Shown: positions 7,063 to 14,205, numbered from the stretch's first letter. The stretch is DNA of 16,463 nt from Alphaproteobacteria bacterium (GCA_023269645.1 JAHFPR010000019.1:1-16463), one strand, 5' to 3'. Translations and numbers: made by a program. Notes: generated by a model from the sequence alone, not told the origin.

Positions 7063-8585
7063 TTTTGCAGAGTAGATGTAAGGAAGCCCCCGAAAGCGCG
7101 GTGTGGTGCGGCGTTGAGGGGGGTTCTAGCTGCCTGATTCCGGTCATAGGTGATTGGCTCAGGAAATGCCAGTTTTAGCACGGTTCTTTTCATTTCAAAT
7201 CGTCCCATTTGCCAGAGTTTATAAGGGTTTGTGAGGAACAGCAGCGTAAGTTCTAGCATCTGCTCGAAGCTGTGGATTGGCGCGGCTGGTTTTGTGCCTT
7301 TTTCCTGTAAGACCAGCTTCTGTTTTTCCAGTTCGTCAATGCGCTGTTCATAGGCTTGGATCACGCGGGGGCTGCTGGCTTCCATGATGCGTTCGATCAA
7401 CTGTTTGATTTCCTTTTCCGCTTTCACGGCCTCCTGCCAGAACGATTCCACGGCGGCTTTCGCGCCTGCCGCCTGCATCTCCCATGCCTGCCTGAACATC
7501 GCCTTGGTGACGGCTACGACACTGCGCGGCGGCTCAGTTGTTTGCAGCAGTGCTTCAAACGCACCTTCTACCTTGTCACGGGCGATGGACTTGCCGTATT
7601 CCGTGCAAGCCTTGGTCTGGCAGAGGTAATATGGGTAGAGTTTCGCTTTGCCCTTTGTCCAGCAGGAGCGTAAAGGGATGCGGCAGCCATGGCAGCATAC
7701 CGCCCCGCGCAGTACAAAATCCTGCCCGATATTCTTACGCATGGGCAGATAGGCATTACCTTCGTGCAAACGCTGGATTTTCTCGAAGGTTTCCAAAGAA
7801 ATCAGTGCCTCGTGGTTAGCCTTACGGCGGGCGATGCCCCAATCCTTCGCTTCAAGATAACCAGCATAAAGGAGTTGCCCCATCAACCGCGCTATGGTCT
7901 GGTTGCGTATCTCACCATTCGGCAAATCCTTGGGAAATTCCGACTGTGCTTCCAAAAACCGTTTCACTTCCGCCTGTGACGCAAAACGCCCACTGGCAAA
8001 GCCTTCCAGTGCTTCTTTCATGATACTGGCGAGAGGTTCATCCTTTGCCAGTTCCTTGCCGCCCTGTTTGGAAGGAATATATTTATAGCCCACGGGAGCG
8101 CGGAACGTCCAAAATCCGCGCTCAAGGCGGGCGCAGGATTTCTCGCGGGTCTGGCGGCCAATTTGCTCCCGTTCAAGCTGGGACTGCGCGGCCAGCATCG
8201 TGTCAATGAACTTGCCTTCCGGCGAGTTATCCAGCGTAAAGTTCAGATATTCCACCTTTGCGCCGCGCTTTTCCAGTTCATCGTGCAATTGCAGATGCAC
8301 CTGCGTATCGCGGGCAAAACGCTTGTGATCGTCAAAAATCACCGTATAGCGTGTACCGGATTTTTTCTGTTTATCGAGGTAGCGCAATAAATCGCGCAGC
8401 GCAGGACGGTCGTTGATCTCCAGCCCGCCGGAAACACTTTCAAGAAAGACTTTCTCCACTGGATAATGCCGCTGCGCGGCGTGGGCAATGCAGCGATGTT
8501 CCTGACTTTGCAGGCCAGTGCCGTCAACGGTCTGTTTCTTGCTGCTCACGCGGCAGTAAATCAATGCAGTGTATTCATGCGTCAT
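7041..8585 (-). CDS. Serine recombinase (large resolvase/invertase type)
   Basis: This 514-residue recombinase contains a catalytic resolvase domain (about 5-150) with YCRVSS (catalytic Ser probably S14) and DDHKRFARD. A recombinase domain follows (about 160-275), then a zinc-ribbon with C298, C301, C322 and C327, and a helical coiled-coil-like stretch (about 370-430). It probably integrates and excises this element. The ATG has GGAGG 7 nt upstream and overlaps the end of the small upstream gene by 11 bp. The last five codons and the stop lie inside tRNA-Leu; the TGA is the complement of the T-loop TTCAA. These residues are therefore supplied by the target site, and the native C-terminus is probably the displaced tail at 14050-14166. 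Confidence 0.93.
   Translation of the reverse strand: MTHEYTALIYCRVSSKKQTVDGTGLQSQEHRCIAHAAQRHYPVEKVFLESVSGGLEINDRPALRDLLRYLDKQKKSGTRYTVIFDDHKRFARDTQVHLQLHDELEKRGAKVEYLNFTLDNSPEGKFIDTMLAAQSQLEREQIGRQTREKSCARLERGFWTFRAPVGYKYIPSKQGGKELAKDEPLASIMKEALEGFASGRFASQAEVKRFLEAQSEFPKDLPNGEIRNQTIARLMGQLLYAGYLEAKDWGIARRKANHEALISLETFEKIQRLHEGNAYLPMRKNIGQDFVLRGAVCCHGCRIPLRSCWTKGKAKLYPYYLCQTKACTEYGKSIARDKVEGAFEALLQTTEPPRSVVAVTKAMFRQAWEMQAAGAKAAVESFWQEAVKAEKEIKQLIERIMEASSPRVIQAYEQRIDELEKQKLVLQEKGTKPAAPIHSFEQMLELTLLFLTNPYKLWQMGRFEMKRTVLKLAFPEPITYDRNQAARTPLNAAPHRAFGGFLTSTLQNGAQKRT
7055..7064. other. Left attachment core (tRNA-Leu side)
   Basis: The 10-bp gggcaccatt spans the last acceptor-stem bases and CCA end of tRNA-Leu plus two following bases. 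It is identical to 14163-14172. Inside the recombinase gene it encodes AAT GGT GCC C in the minus direction. Confidence 0.75.
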
Positions 8586-8853
8586 GGTGTGCCTCCGCCT
8601 GCGGGTTCAGCGATGTTAACATATCCGCGTTGAGCAGTAAGGAATCTTGCTGGGTTTCTGCGGATTCTCCACTGTTTTCCTGCAATTTCTGCAACGGATG
8701 AACACCCCATCCAAGCTGCACGAATTCCACGATGATAGTCCACAGCGTTTCAAGGAACGCCTGTTTTTCAGCATCGGTAAGGCTTGTATCCTCCAGCATA
8801 TGCTGGAACAATTCAACATCGAGCGTTAATGTGGGTGGTTTTGAGCTACTCAT
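8575..8853 (-). CDS. Small acidic protein coupled to the recombinase
   Basis: This is a 92-residue protein starting MSSSKPPTLT. The ATG at 8853 is preferred over an upstream in-frame TTG because GGAG lies just ahead of it. It contains a predicted helical core (LDVELFQHML, AFLETLWTIIVEFV) followed by a polar, acidic Ser/Gln-rich tail. No domain was recognised. Its stop overlaps the recombinase start by 11 bp, implying translational coupling and a shared role. A regulator of recombination direction or of recombinase activity is a reasonable guess from position only. Confidence 0.75.
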   Translation of the reverse strand: MSSSKPPTLTLDVELFQHMLEDTSLTDAEKQAFLETLWTIIVEFVQLGWGVHPLQKLQENSGESAETQQDSLLLNADMLTSLNPQAEAHHDA

Positions 8854-9158
8854 AGCAATTACTCCATGAAGGCGCGGCGGAAAACGCACACGGCCTTCGG
8901 TCAAAACTTGTTCAAGGGATGATTGGATGGGGAGTGTGCCGCATGAAGCACGGCAGACGGATTACTCCCATTTGTTCAGGAAGCGTAGCAGATTGAGCAA
9001 TTAAAAGCAAGGAATATATTCCCATTTTCTGCGAAGCCTTGATGCAGAATCGGTTCATTCCGGTTCACCACACTTCAAACCCGATAAGACCAAATCCCGA
9101 AGAAAGAGAAGATAAGGTAGTGAGCAAGATGTGTGTTGGCAGACACCAACACCACTTG

Positions 9159-9191
9159 GCAAGGGAGACACTGCGTTCTCCCGTTGCATCC
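9159..9191. repeat. GCAAGGGAG hairpin repeat, copy 1
   Basis: The stem GCAAGGGAGA (9159-9168) pairs with TCTCCC-G-TTGC (9177-9187, one bulged G) and is followed by ATCCC. The GCAA-GGGAG...CTCCC...TTGCA layout recurs at 9284-9318 and 10256-10287. Confidence 0.45.
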
Positions 9192-9244
9192 CTCTGGCCT
9201 TGTGTGCATCACCGCACTCGCACCGTCTGGCCGCTGCACCACCA

Positions 9245-9318
9245 TTCAGGAAAGCGTTCCTGCTACCCCTGAAACCCCCATGAGCAAAGGGAGCCTCCGC
9301 GCTCCCTTCTGCAATTCC
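9245..9318. repeat. Hairpin repeat upstream of the permease gene, copy 2
   Basis: The element contains TTCAGGA, CTGCTACCC (9260-9268) and GCAAAGGGAGC, then a perfect 8-bp hairpin AAGGGAGC/GCTCCCTT (9287-9308) and TGCAATTCC. The same blocks recur in the same order and orientation at 10203-10287, so the permease gene is bracketed by direct repeats. A further small hairpin CAGGAA-AGCG-TTCCTG lies at 9248-9263. Confidence 0.55.
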
Positions 9319-9416
9319 ATCGGCCAACCTTTCACAGGCTGGACACGCGCTCATTGGATTTTTCTTTCCCATAGAAACACTATACAAAATTGCCCTATTT
9401 CAAGTAAATTACCGAC

Positions 9417-10190
9417 ATGGAAATTTTCTGGATATGCGCGACAACTTTTATTGCTTCTGGGCTGACGCTGTTTTCCGGCTTCGGTCTTGGCACTATTTTA
9501 ATGCCTGTCGTGGCGATATTTCTGCCGGTTCCTGTTGCCATAGCGATAACGGCTGCCGTGCATCTTATGAGCAAGGTGTTCAAGCTGCTGCTGTTCTGGC
9601 GTTATGTGGATCGCCGCATATTGGTTCGCTTTGGGTTTCCGGCGTTGCTGGCAGCAATACCGGGCGCATTTCTGCTTGAATATATTGCGCGGCTTGATGC
9701 CTTGGGAAGCTATACGCTTTTTAACGGTGTCCATATCATAACACCCGTTAATTTTGTCGCAGGTATTTTGCTCATTCTCTTTGCCACCGCCGAACAAGTA
9801 CCGTTTCTAAAAAATAATACAATCCGTCGCCTTGGGTTGTCAGGTGGCGGACTACTAAGCGGGTTTTTTGGTGGCCTGACAGGTCATCAGGGGGCGTTTC
9901 GCAGCGCATTTCTGGTGCAAGGCGAGCTTTCAGAGAAAAGTTTTGTGGCAACCAACGCCGCCGTTGCCGTACTCGTGGATGCGGCACGGTTGGTAATTTA
10001 CGGTATAACCTTTGATCTCTCGCTTATTCAGGCGCAGTCAACGCTTGTTACGGCGGCGATTGCCTCCTCTTTTCTGGGGGTTGTTCTGGCGGCGGAGTTG
10101 TTAAAAAAAGTGACCATCCGTTTTATCCAGCTTGTCGTGGCCGTGATGATGTACACACTTGGGATGCTTCTTTGTGCAGGGATAATCTGA
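9417..10190 (+). CDS. TauE/SafE family membrane permease
   Basis: This 257-residue integral membrane protein is built from hydrophobic helices in two halves, as in the sulfite exporter TauE/SafE (COG0730) family. The N-terminal segment GLTLFSGFGLGTILMPV and the mid-protein GGGLLSGFFGGLTGHQGAFRS match the Gly-rich repeated motif of the family. Length is normal. Members move small anions or organosulfur compounds across the inner membrane; the substrate cannot be told from sequence. It is the only plus-strand gene of the element and is likely cargo. No clear Shine-Dalgarno precedes the ATG. A possible -10 (TATACA, 9381-9386) lies upstream. Related hairpin repeats flank the gene. Confidence 0.9.
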   Translation: MEIFWICATTFIASGLTLFSGFGLGTILMPVVAIFLPVPVAIAITAAVHLMSKVFKLLLFWRYVDRRILVRFGFPALLAAIPGAFLLEYIARLDALGSYTLFNGVHIITPVNFVAGILLILFATAEQVPFLKNNTIRRLGLSGGGLLSGFFGGLTGHQGAFRSAFLVQGELSEKSFVATNAAVAVLVDAARLVIYGITFDLSLIQAQSTLVTAAIASSFLGVVLAAELLKKVTIRFIQLVVAVMMYTLGMLLCAGII

Positions 10191-10202
10191 TGTTTTAAAA
10201 AT

Positions 10203-10287
10203 TTCAGGAGACTTATTTCTGCTACCCTTGGCCGATTGCTCCGGCAAGGTTTCGGGCAAAGGGAGCATACTCCCCCTTATGCAATCC
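10203..10287. repeat. Hairpin repeat downstream of the permease gene, copy 3
   Basis: This copy has TTCAGGA (10203-10209), CTGCTACCC (10219-10227), GCAAAGGGAGC (10256-10266), a hairpin GGGAG/CTCCC and TGCAATCC (10280-10287), in the same order as copy 2. It ends 8 bp before the AbiEii stop codon. Confidence 0.5.
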
Positions 10288-10295
10288 CAATGCTT

Positions 10296-11240
10296 TTAAG
10301 CGGCAATAGCATCCGCCAGAACGCGGACAGCCTGTATCGCAGTTGTGAAATCAGGAGCAGCACCTTCCGGTGCATAGGACACGCTCTCCACGAAGTCCGC
10401 ATATTCCCGTGCATATTCTGCATCCGCTTCCAGCACCGCCAGCATACGCTGTAATTTTTGCGACATGGGCGTACCGGAGAAGGAAGGGTTATTTTTGGGG
10501 CGATCATCATCTTCCTGCATGGCGGAGGCAACCAGTTCACGGAAGCGCGGGTGCGCCAGCGCACGATCTTTCAGTATGGCAAGATCATGAATATGCCGTA
10601 CAATCGCTGGATCATCACGTTCGCTACCCCGTACACGGTCGGGAATCCGCCATGCCAAAGCACTAATTTTATCCGCCGCGCTTTCCACAGGGTCGATACA
10701 CGCGACACGCGCTACTTCCGGCGGTATTTTGCCAAGCGCATGAATAAAAGACGATACGGGCAGATAGATCGGGGAAAGCTGGGGTACTATGGCTTTCAAT
10801 TCCACCTGAATATGTGGGCGCAATGCGCCTACCCGTTCAAAATAACTCTCATAACCAAGATCAATCGCAAAAAATTGGTTCTCGTCACGGGCGCGGACAT
10901 CGGAATCTTCAATGGAAAAACCCGCCTGCCGTAATGAATCCACCAAGGCCTTTTTGTAGCCGGAGCGGGCTTTGCGTCTTTGCATATTTTCCGGTACGAG
11001 AAGCCGGAAATCCACATCCTCGGAAAAGCGTTGCAGCAGGTCATGCGCCTTGGCTAAAGCCGTTCCGCCGGAAAACACCACCTCAAAGCCCTGATAGTCA
11101 ATCGCAGAAATCGCGGCAATGGCTTGTGTAACAAACCAGTCCTTTTCTACGAACACCTCCGCCATGTTACGGGCGAGGGCGACTTCTTCGATCAATGTCT
11201 GTTCAGGGCGCGGCTTCATAGCTGACATAAGTTCCATCAT
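10296..11240 (-). CDS. abiEii: AbiEii/AbiGii-family nucleotidyltransferase toxin
   Basis: This is a nucleotidyltransferase-fold toxin of about 315 residues. The key motif is GGTALAK...SEDVDFRL: GG (58-59) with metal-binding D75 and D77 in DxD, numbered from the start at 11240. An upstream VEKDW block is also typical of AbiEii. Related toxins modify tRNA or other substrates with nucleotides and act as type IV toxin-antitoxin or phage-abortive systems. The start is uncertain: ATG codons at 11261, 11240, 11237, 11228 and 11219 are all in frame and none has a clear ribosome binding site. All overlap the 3' end of the DUF6088 gene, so translation is coupled to the antitoxin. It probably stabilises the element. 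Confidence 0.88.
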   Translation of the reverse strand: MMELMSAMKPRPEQTLIEEVALARNMAEVFVEKDWFVTQAIAAISAIDYQGFEVVFSGGTALAKAHDLLQRFSEDVDFRLLVPENMQRRKARSGYKKALVDSLRQAGFSIEDSDVRARDENQFFAIDLGYESYFERVGALRPHIQVELKAIVPQLSPIYLPVSSFIHALGKIPPEVARVACIDPVESAADKISALAWRIPDRVRGSERDDPAIVRHIHDLAILKDRALAHPRFRELVASAMQEDDDRPKNNPSFSGTPMSQKLQRMLAVLEADAEYAREYADFVESVSYAPEGAAPDFTTAIQAVRVLADAIAA

Positions 11241-11616
11241 ATCCGATTTTGCGGGAAACACGTCCCTTCACAGCAATTCTTCGCCCTGTGGGAACCTGCG
11301 TGGAACGTCCGGCATTATATTCCCGTTCGTAAAAAGAGGGGAAGGTTTCCAGCCCAAGCCGTTCAAGTGCTTCTTTCGCAAGGCTGGGTAAGGGAAGCAC
11401 AGGAACCACCGCACCAGTCAGCGGTGATATTTTAGCCTTGGCATAAAGGCCATAACCGATTTTTATGAGTTTTCCGGCACGGGCAAGCTCCCGCAGGATA
11501 CGCCCAATCTGGTCGTATCCTGCTAAATCCTCAAAGTCTTCCCGCACAAAAACAGCATTGTTCTTTCTCGCTATACGAGCAGAAATCTTGTAGGCTAATG
11601 TTCCATACTTTCCCAT
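11203..11616 (-). CDS. DUF6088 (AbiEi-like) antitoxin
   Basis: This 137-residue protein is of the DUF6088 type that precedes AbiEii toxins. The N-terminal half looks like a winged-helix DNA-binding domain (VREDFEDLAGYDQIGRILRE, then KIGYGLYAKAK). The C-terminal part is basic (RRIAVKGRVSRKIGY). It is expected to neutralise the downstream nucleotidyltransferase and repress its own promoter. Its 3' end overlaps the toxin gene. A good promoter and paired direct repeats lie 30-80 bp upstream of the ATG, which itself has only a weak ribosome binding site. Confidence 0.85.
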   Translation of the reverse strand: MGKYGTLAYKISARIARKNNAVFVREDFEDLAGYDQIGRILRELARAGKLIKIGYGLYAKAKISPLTGAVVPVLPLPSLAKEALERLGLETFPSFYEREYNAGRSTQVPTGRRIAVKGRVSRKIGYDGTYVSYEAAP

Positions 11617-11645
11617 TTTATACCAGATAGTTATATCTCAAAAAA

Positions 11646-11677
11646 ACGACATTCACTATCTACAAATATACGACATT
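11646..11677 (-). promoter_or_regulatory. Paired AATGTCGT repeats, candidate antitoxin operator
   Basis: On the minus strand AATGTCGT occurs at 11677-11670 and again at 11653-11646, 24 bp apart. The first copy overlaps the promoter spacer and -10 edge; the second lies near or just after the expected transcription start. This layout suits autorepression by the DUF6088 protein. Confidence 0.5.
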
Positions 11678-11693
11678 ATCATAGAAATTTCAA
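11665..11693 (-). promoter_or_regulatory. Sigma-70-type promoter of the DUF6088-AbiEii operon
   Basis: On the minus strand TTGAAA (11693-11688) and TATATT (11670-11665) are separated by exactly 17 nt. The predicted leader is about 40 nt before the DUF6088 ATG. Confidence 0.7.
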
Positions 11694-11765
11694 GGGTAAT
11701 AAATTGGGCGATGTAACTCAATAAGTTCAATTGGTTATGGAGATTTTTATATTGAGAAAACTGCT

Positions 11766-11782
11766 AAGAGGCTGCGCCTCTT
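11766..11782 (-). terminator. Hairpin after the relaxase gene, possible terminator
   Basis: A perfect 7-bp inverted repeat AAGAGGC/GCCTCTT with a 3-nt loop lies about 80 bp past the relaxase stop. On the minus strand AGCAGTTTTC follows, a weak T-run, so termination is possible but not certain. Confidence 0.35.
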
Positions 11783-11860
11783 GCGCTGCAAGGGTCAATC
11801 TTCATTTTTCTTTGCCAAGAAAGATCGGAAAAGAAAACCTTATTTTCCAGCCAGTTTCGG

Positions 11861-13606
11861 CTACAAGGCTATATTTATAAAACTCTCAGGCCAAATTTTA
11901 TTGATGATACCCGCCAGAGCTTCCGCACGGTCTATAACAAGCTCCTCATTCCAGCTTTCTTTTTCAGAAATATCACGATTCAGGGCAAGTAAAGATTTTT
12001 CCAGACGTTGTTTTTTTGTCTTCCATGCAGCATTACCAAGACTTGGGTTAAGTGAGCCTGTTACAAGCGTGAGATTACCAAATGTGTTAATAATTCGTTC
12101 GCGCTCCTGAATGATACTCTTGGTTTCATCATCAAGTTCCATCACTTGCTTGCGGATAGCTTCGGCAGCGATTTTCTGGCGTTCATGGAGGCCATTGATA
12201 ATGGCGGCCTTTTCTTCCTTGGATAAGAACGGATCACGCGCCACTTCCTCAATATACGCCTGCCATCTGCTAGATTCCGCTTCATAGGCCGCCGCCGCAC
12301 GGCTGCTGGCAATATCGTGTGAAATGCCTAGCATCGGCGCGGAAACGGACTGCCCCGCCGGATTGCGCGAGGTGGCAGCTTCGCGGGCTTGCACGTCCTT
12401 CTGTACGCCCGTGCCGACATACGCGGCAATATCCCGCTTAAACGTAGCGGTGCGCTGCTGGTGCTGGCCGAGCCAGACCTTCATTTGCCGTTGCTGCTGG
12501 CGACGTTGCCCTAGCTGCCGCTGAATGAGCGTGTGTTTTTCTGCACGATCACGCGCCGTACATTTTACAGTTTCTTGCTCGTTGCGCTTGCGGATGGACT
12601 GATATTCCCCCATCACGCGGGCGCGGGCGAAGTTCTGGCCGTGTGGCATACGGGCGTTACGGTGTCTGGTTTCCTCCACGTCCCGTTTTGCCTGCACGGT
12701 ATGCAGTTCCTTCCGTTCCTGCCTATGGCGGGCTATCGTTTCCTTGCGTTCATTCACCACCTTGGCGGTGATGTCCTGCTTGCCCTTTTCGGTTTCCTGC
12801 ACGAAGGGAGGGTTTTTCTCCACAGGTTCAGCGATACGCGCTTTTATATCCGCAACGCTTGGCAGGGCTTGCAAATCGCCCACGCGGTCTTTCAGTTCTT
12901 TGCTGCTTACGCCCGTCCAGCGGGAGAGCGAATAGACTTCCCCGCGCCAGTCCACCGCCACCACGCCGCGCTGATCCCCACGGGCAAGGAAATAACCGTG
13001 CTTTTCCAGTTCCGTGCTTAATGCCTTGCCGCTGTTGGTCATGCGCCAGCATTTCTGCATGAGCATCTTGATAGCCTTGGGGTCATCCTCATGCCGCATG
13101 GCCTGCTGCCATTGATCCAGCGTATAGTTCATCGGGTCTTTCTGCTGCGTGTGGCCTTTCGGCAGTTCCCAGCCATGTTCAAGGTACAGTTCCCGCGATA
13201 GGTCACACAGCTTGAATTTGTAATGCGGAAGGTTGATAGCCTTCATGTTTTCCGCATCAATGCGTGACCAGACGCAATGCGCGTGCCTCCGGCCTTGCTT
13301 CTCATGGAACACCACCACGCGGGGCTGGCCTTCCAAGCCCAGCCTACGCTCGATCTTATCAATGGCCTTTTCAAACGCCTCAATCGGCACGTTTTCATCC
13401 GGCGGCGGATTGAGACTGAGGGAAAACATATATTGCTTGCAGCGTGTGCCTTTGCTGATCGCATAAATTTCCTGCAAGGCTTCGGGCAAGGTTGTTCCTG
13501 CAAAGCCGCGCACCTCATGCACTTCCACATGCTCGTTATCGAGTGTGTTCATCAAATGCGCGGCAAGTTCCCGCGCTCCGGCGCGTTGGCTTCCTTTCAA
13601 AATCAT
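11861..13606 (-). CDS. Relaxase/mobilization nuclease
   Basis: This 581-residue relaxase nicks oriT and leads the transferred strand during mobilization. The N-terminal nuclease domain (about 1-130) starts MILKGSQRAG and contains HEKQGRRHAHCVWSRID with H101, H108 and H110, matching the metal-binding histidine motif of the relaxase/mobilization nuclease family. The middle part (about 280-400) is very rich in Arg, Gln, Glu and Lys and probably forms long helices. No helicase domain is present. GGAGA precedes the ATG. It lies 27 bp downstream of mobC, forming an operon. The C-terminal part is somewhat more AT-rich than the N-terminal part. Confidence 0.9.
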   Translation of the reverse strand: MILKGSQRAGARELAAHLMNTLDNEHVEVHEVRGFAGTTLPEALQEIYAISKGTRCKQYMFSLSLNPPPDENVPIEAFEKAIDKIERRLGLEGQPRVVVFHEKQGRRHAHCVWSRIDAENMKAINLPHYKFKLCDLSRELYLEHGWELPKGHTQQKDPMNYTLDQWQQAMRHEDDPKAIKMLMQKCWRMTNSGKALSTELEKHGYFLARGDQRGVVAVDWRGEVYSLSRWTGVSSKELKDRVGDLQALPSVADIKARIAEPVEKNPPFVQETEKGKQDITAKVVNERKETIARHRQERKELHTVQAKRDVEETRHRNARMPHGQNFARARVMGEYQSIRKRNEQETVKCTARDRAEKHTLIQRQLGQRRQQQRQMKVWLGQHQQRTATFKRDIAAYVGTGVQKDVQAREAATSRNPAGQSVSAPMLGISHDIASSRAAAAYEAESSRWQAYIEEVARDPFLSKEEKAAIINGLHERQKIAAEAIRKQVMELDDETKSIIQERERIINTFGNLTLVTGSLNPSLGNAAWKTKKQRLEKSLLALNRDISEKESWNEELVIDRAEALAGIINKIWPESFINIAL

Positions 13607-13633
13607 GGGATTCTCCGGTTTTACAGGGAGTTT

Positions 13634-14053
13634 TTACAGGCCGAGGGCGTGTAGCAAATCCTGCCGCATGGCTTGGATAGCTGAATAGGCTTCGTGGATA
13701 GCGTGTGTCGTTTCAGGGCAGACAGGCAGCGAACCGCTATTCGCCATTTTCGCCAACTTGTTCAGGTTATTCGCCATGTGGGACTGCCCCAGCCCCGCCA
13801 GCACCCGCGCCAAGGATTCCCTATCCTTCACCGGACGCTGCAAGCGGCGGCGCGGAGCGATTTGGTCAGCGTCAAACAGCCGTGAGCGCACATAGGCACT
13901 CAGCGGCATATCGGCAGCATCACGCTCAAGGCGGATATGTTCTTCGGCGGTAAAGCGAATGGATAGGCGGAATGACTTGGATGGACTGGTATCCGCACCT
14001 GTTGCACGGGCATCAAAAACACCTGAAAGCTGGAATTGGGAAGAGCCGTTCAT
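13634..14053 (-). CDS. mobC: Mobilization protein MobC
   Basis: This is a 139-residue relaxosome accessory protein. It contains a ribbon-helix-helix-like segment (SFRLSIRFTAEEHIRLERDA, then LSAYVRSRLF) and the MobC signature LAGLGQSHMANNLNKLAKMAN. MobC proteins bind near oriT and help the relaxase open DNA. GGGAGGG lies 8 nt before the ATG. The ATG overlaps the TGA of a startless reading frame (ATGA), which is predicted to be the displaced end of the recombinase gene. mobC and the relaxase form an operon. Confidence 0.9.
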   Translation of the reverse strand: MNGSSQFQLSGVFDARATGADTSPSKSFRLSIRFTAEEHIRLERDAADMPLSAYVRSRLFDADQIAPRRRLQRPVKDRESLARVLAGLGQSHMANNLNKLAKMANSGSLPVCPETTHAIHEAYSAIQAMRQDLLHALGL

Positions 14054-14172
14054 GGTTTTAGCCCTCCCGTAATCTCAAGGATTTCCTCACGAAAAGGCTT
14101 GAGTTGAGCTTCCCAATCTGATAATTCCTCCAGGAGCAAGTGTTCTAGGTTTATACCTCCTGGGGCACCATT
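14050..14172 (-). pseudogene. Displaced C-terminal tail of the recombinase gene
   Basis: An open frame without a usable start codon runs from the right attachment core into the mobC start. From the core it reads N-G-A, then P-G-G-I-N-L-E-H and a helical region (LLLEELSDWEAQLKPFREE) ending GGLKP and TGA, the TGA overlapping the mobC ATG. The core codons AAT GGT GCC are identical and in the same phase in the recombinase gene at the left end. In a circular element the recombinase would replace its last five residues with this 38-residue tail, giving 547 residues. The strong AGGAGG at 14156-14161 would then be internal to the gene. In the integrated state it may still be expressed as a fragment from that site, but no start codon is well placed. 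Confidence 0.75.
14163..14172. other. Right attachment core
   Basis: gggcaccatt is identical to 7055-7064 at the tRNA-Leu end. It lies 110 bp beyond the mobC start, at the point where the recognisable element genes end. Flanking bases differ from the left copy on both sides, as expected for recombinant attachment sites. Confidence 0.72.
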
Positions 14173-14205
14173 ACCTTATTCCACAACATCCGATAAAGTC
14201 CAATA

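Larger units (their letters stand above)
8854..9416. other. Structured non-coding region upstream of the permease and recombinase genes
   Basis: No credible gene was found in these 563 bp. The region holds an inverted repeat at 8930-8969 (GGGAGT...ACTCCC), a 12-bp palindrome GGAATATATTCC at 9011-9022, and the direct repeat CGGTTCA at 9051-9057 and 9061-9067 with 10-bp spacing. It also holds hairpins at 9133-9152 (GTGTTGG/CCAACAC), 9159-9187, 9249-9262 and 9287-9308. It probably contains divergent promoters for the recombinase operon (minus) and the permease (plus), and could hold an oriT. Confidence 0.55.
7055..14172. mobile_element. Integrative mobilizable element at the tRNA-Leu 3' end
   Basis: The element is bounded by the direct repeat gggcaccatt at 7055-7064 and 14163-14172, giving a circle of 7108 bp with one core copy. 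It encodes a serine recombinase, a small coupled protein, a TauE/SafE permease, a DUF6088/AbiEii pair, a relaxase and MobC. No type IV secretion or coupling-protein genes are present, so it can only be mobilized by a helper. The boundaries are supported independently of the repeat: the recombinase frame runs into the left repeat and is continued in frame from the right repeat to the mobC start. Confidence 0.82.

Noticed and set aside
6902..7147. 81-residue minus-strand reading frame across tRNA-Leu
   Set aside because: It is an antisense translation of the tRNA gene, a well-known false gene type, and overlaps the recombinase in another frame.
8575..8904. Longer form of the small recombinase-linked protein starting at TTG 8904
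   Set aside because: The ATG at 8853 has a good GGAG site, while the TTG has none and adds an atypical basic N-terminus.
9055..9387. 110-residue minus-strand reading frame in the element's non-coding region
   Set aside because: It has no recognisable domain and runs through several hairpins and repeats; a small Cys-containing protein cannot be fully excluded.
9245..10287. Integron gene cassette with attC sites around the permease
   Set aside because: The repeats are folded but lack the core RYYYAAC/GTTRRRY sites, and no integron integrase is present.
14054..14162. oriT next to mobC
   Set aside because: Relaxase nic sites often lie near mobC, but no recognisable nic motif was found and the stretch is explained by the recombinase tail; oriT was left unplaced.
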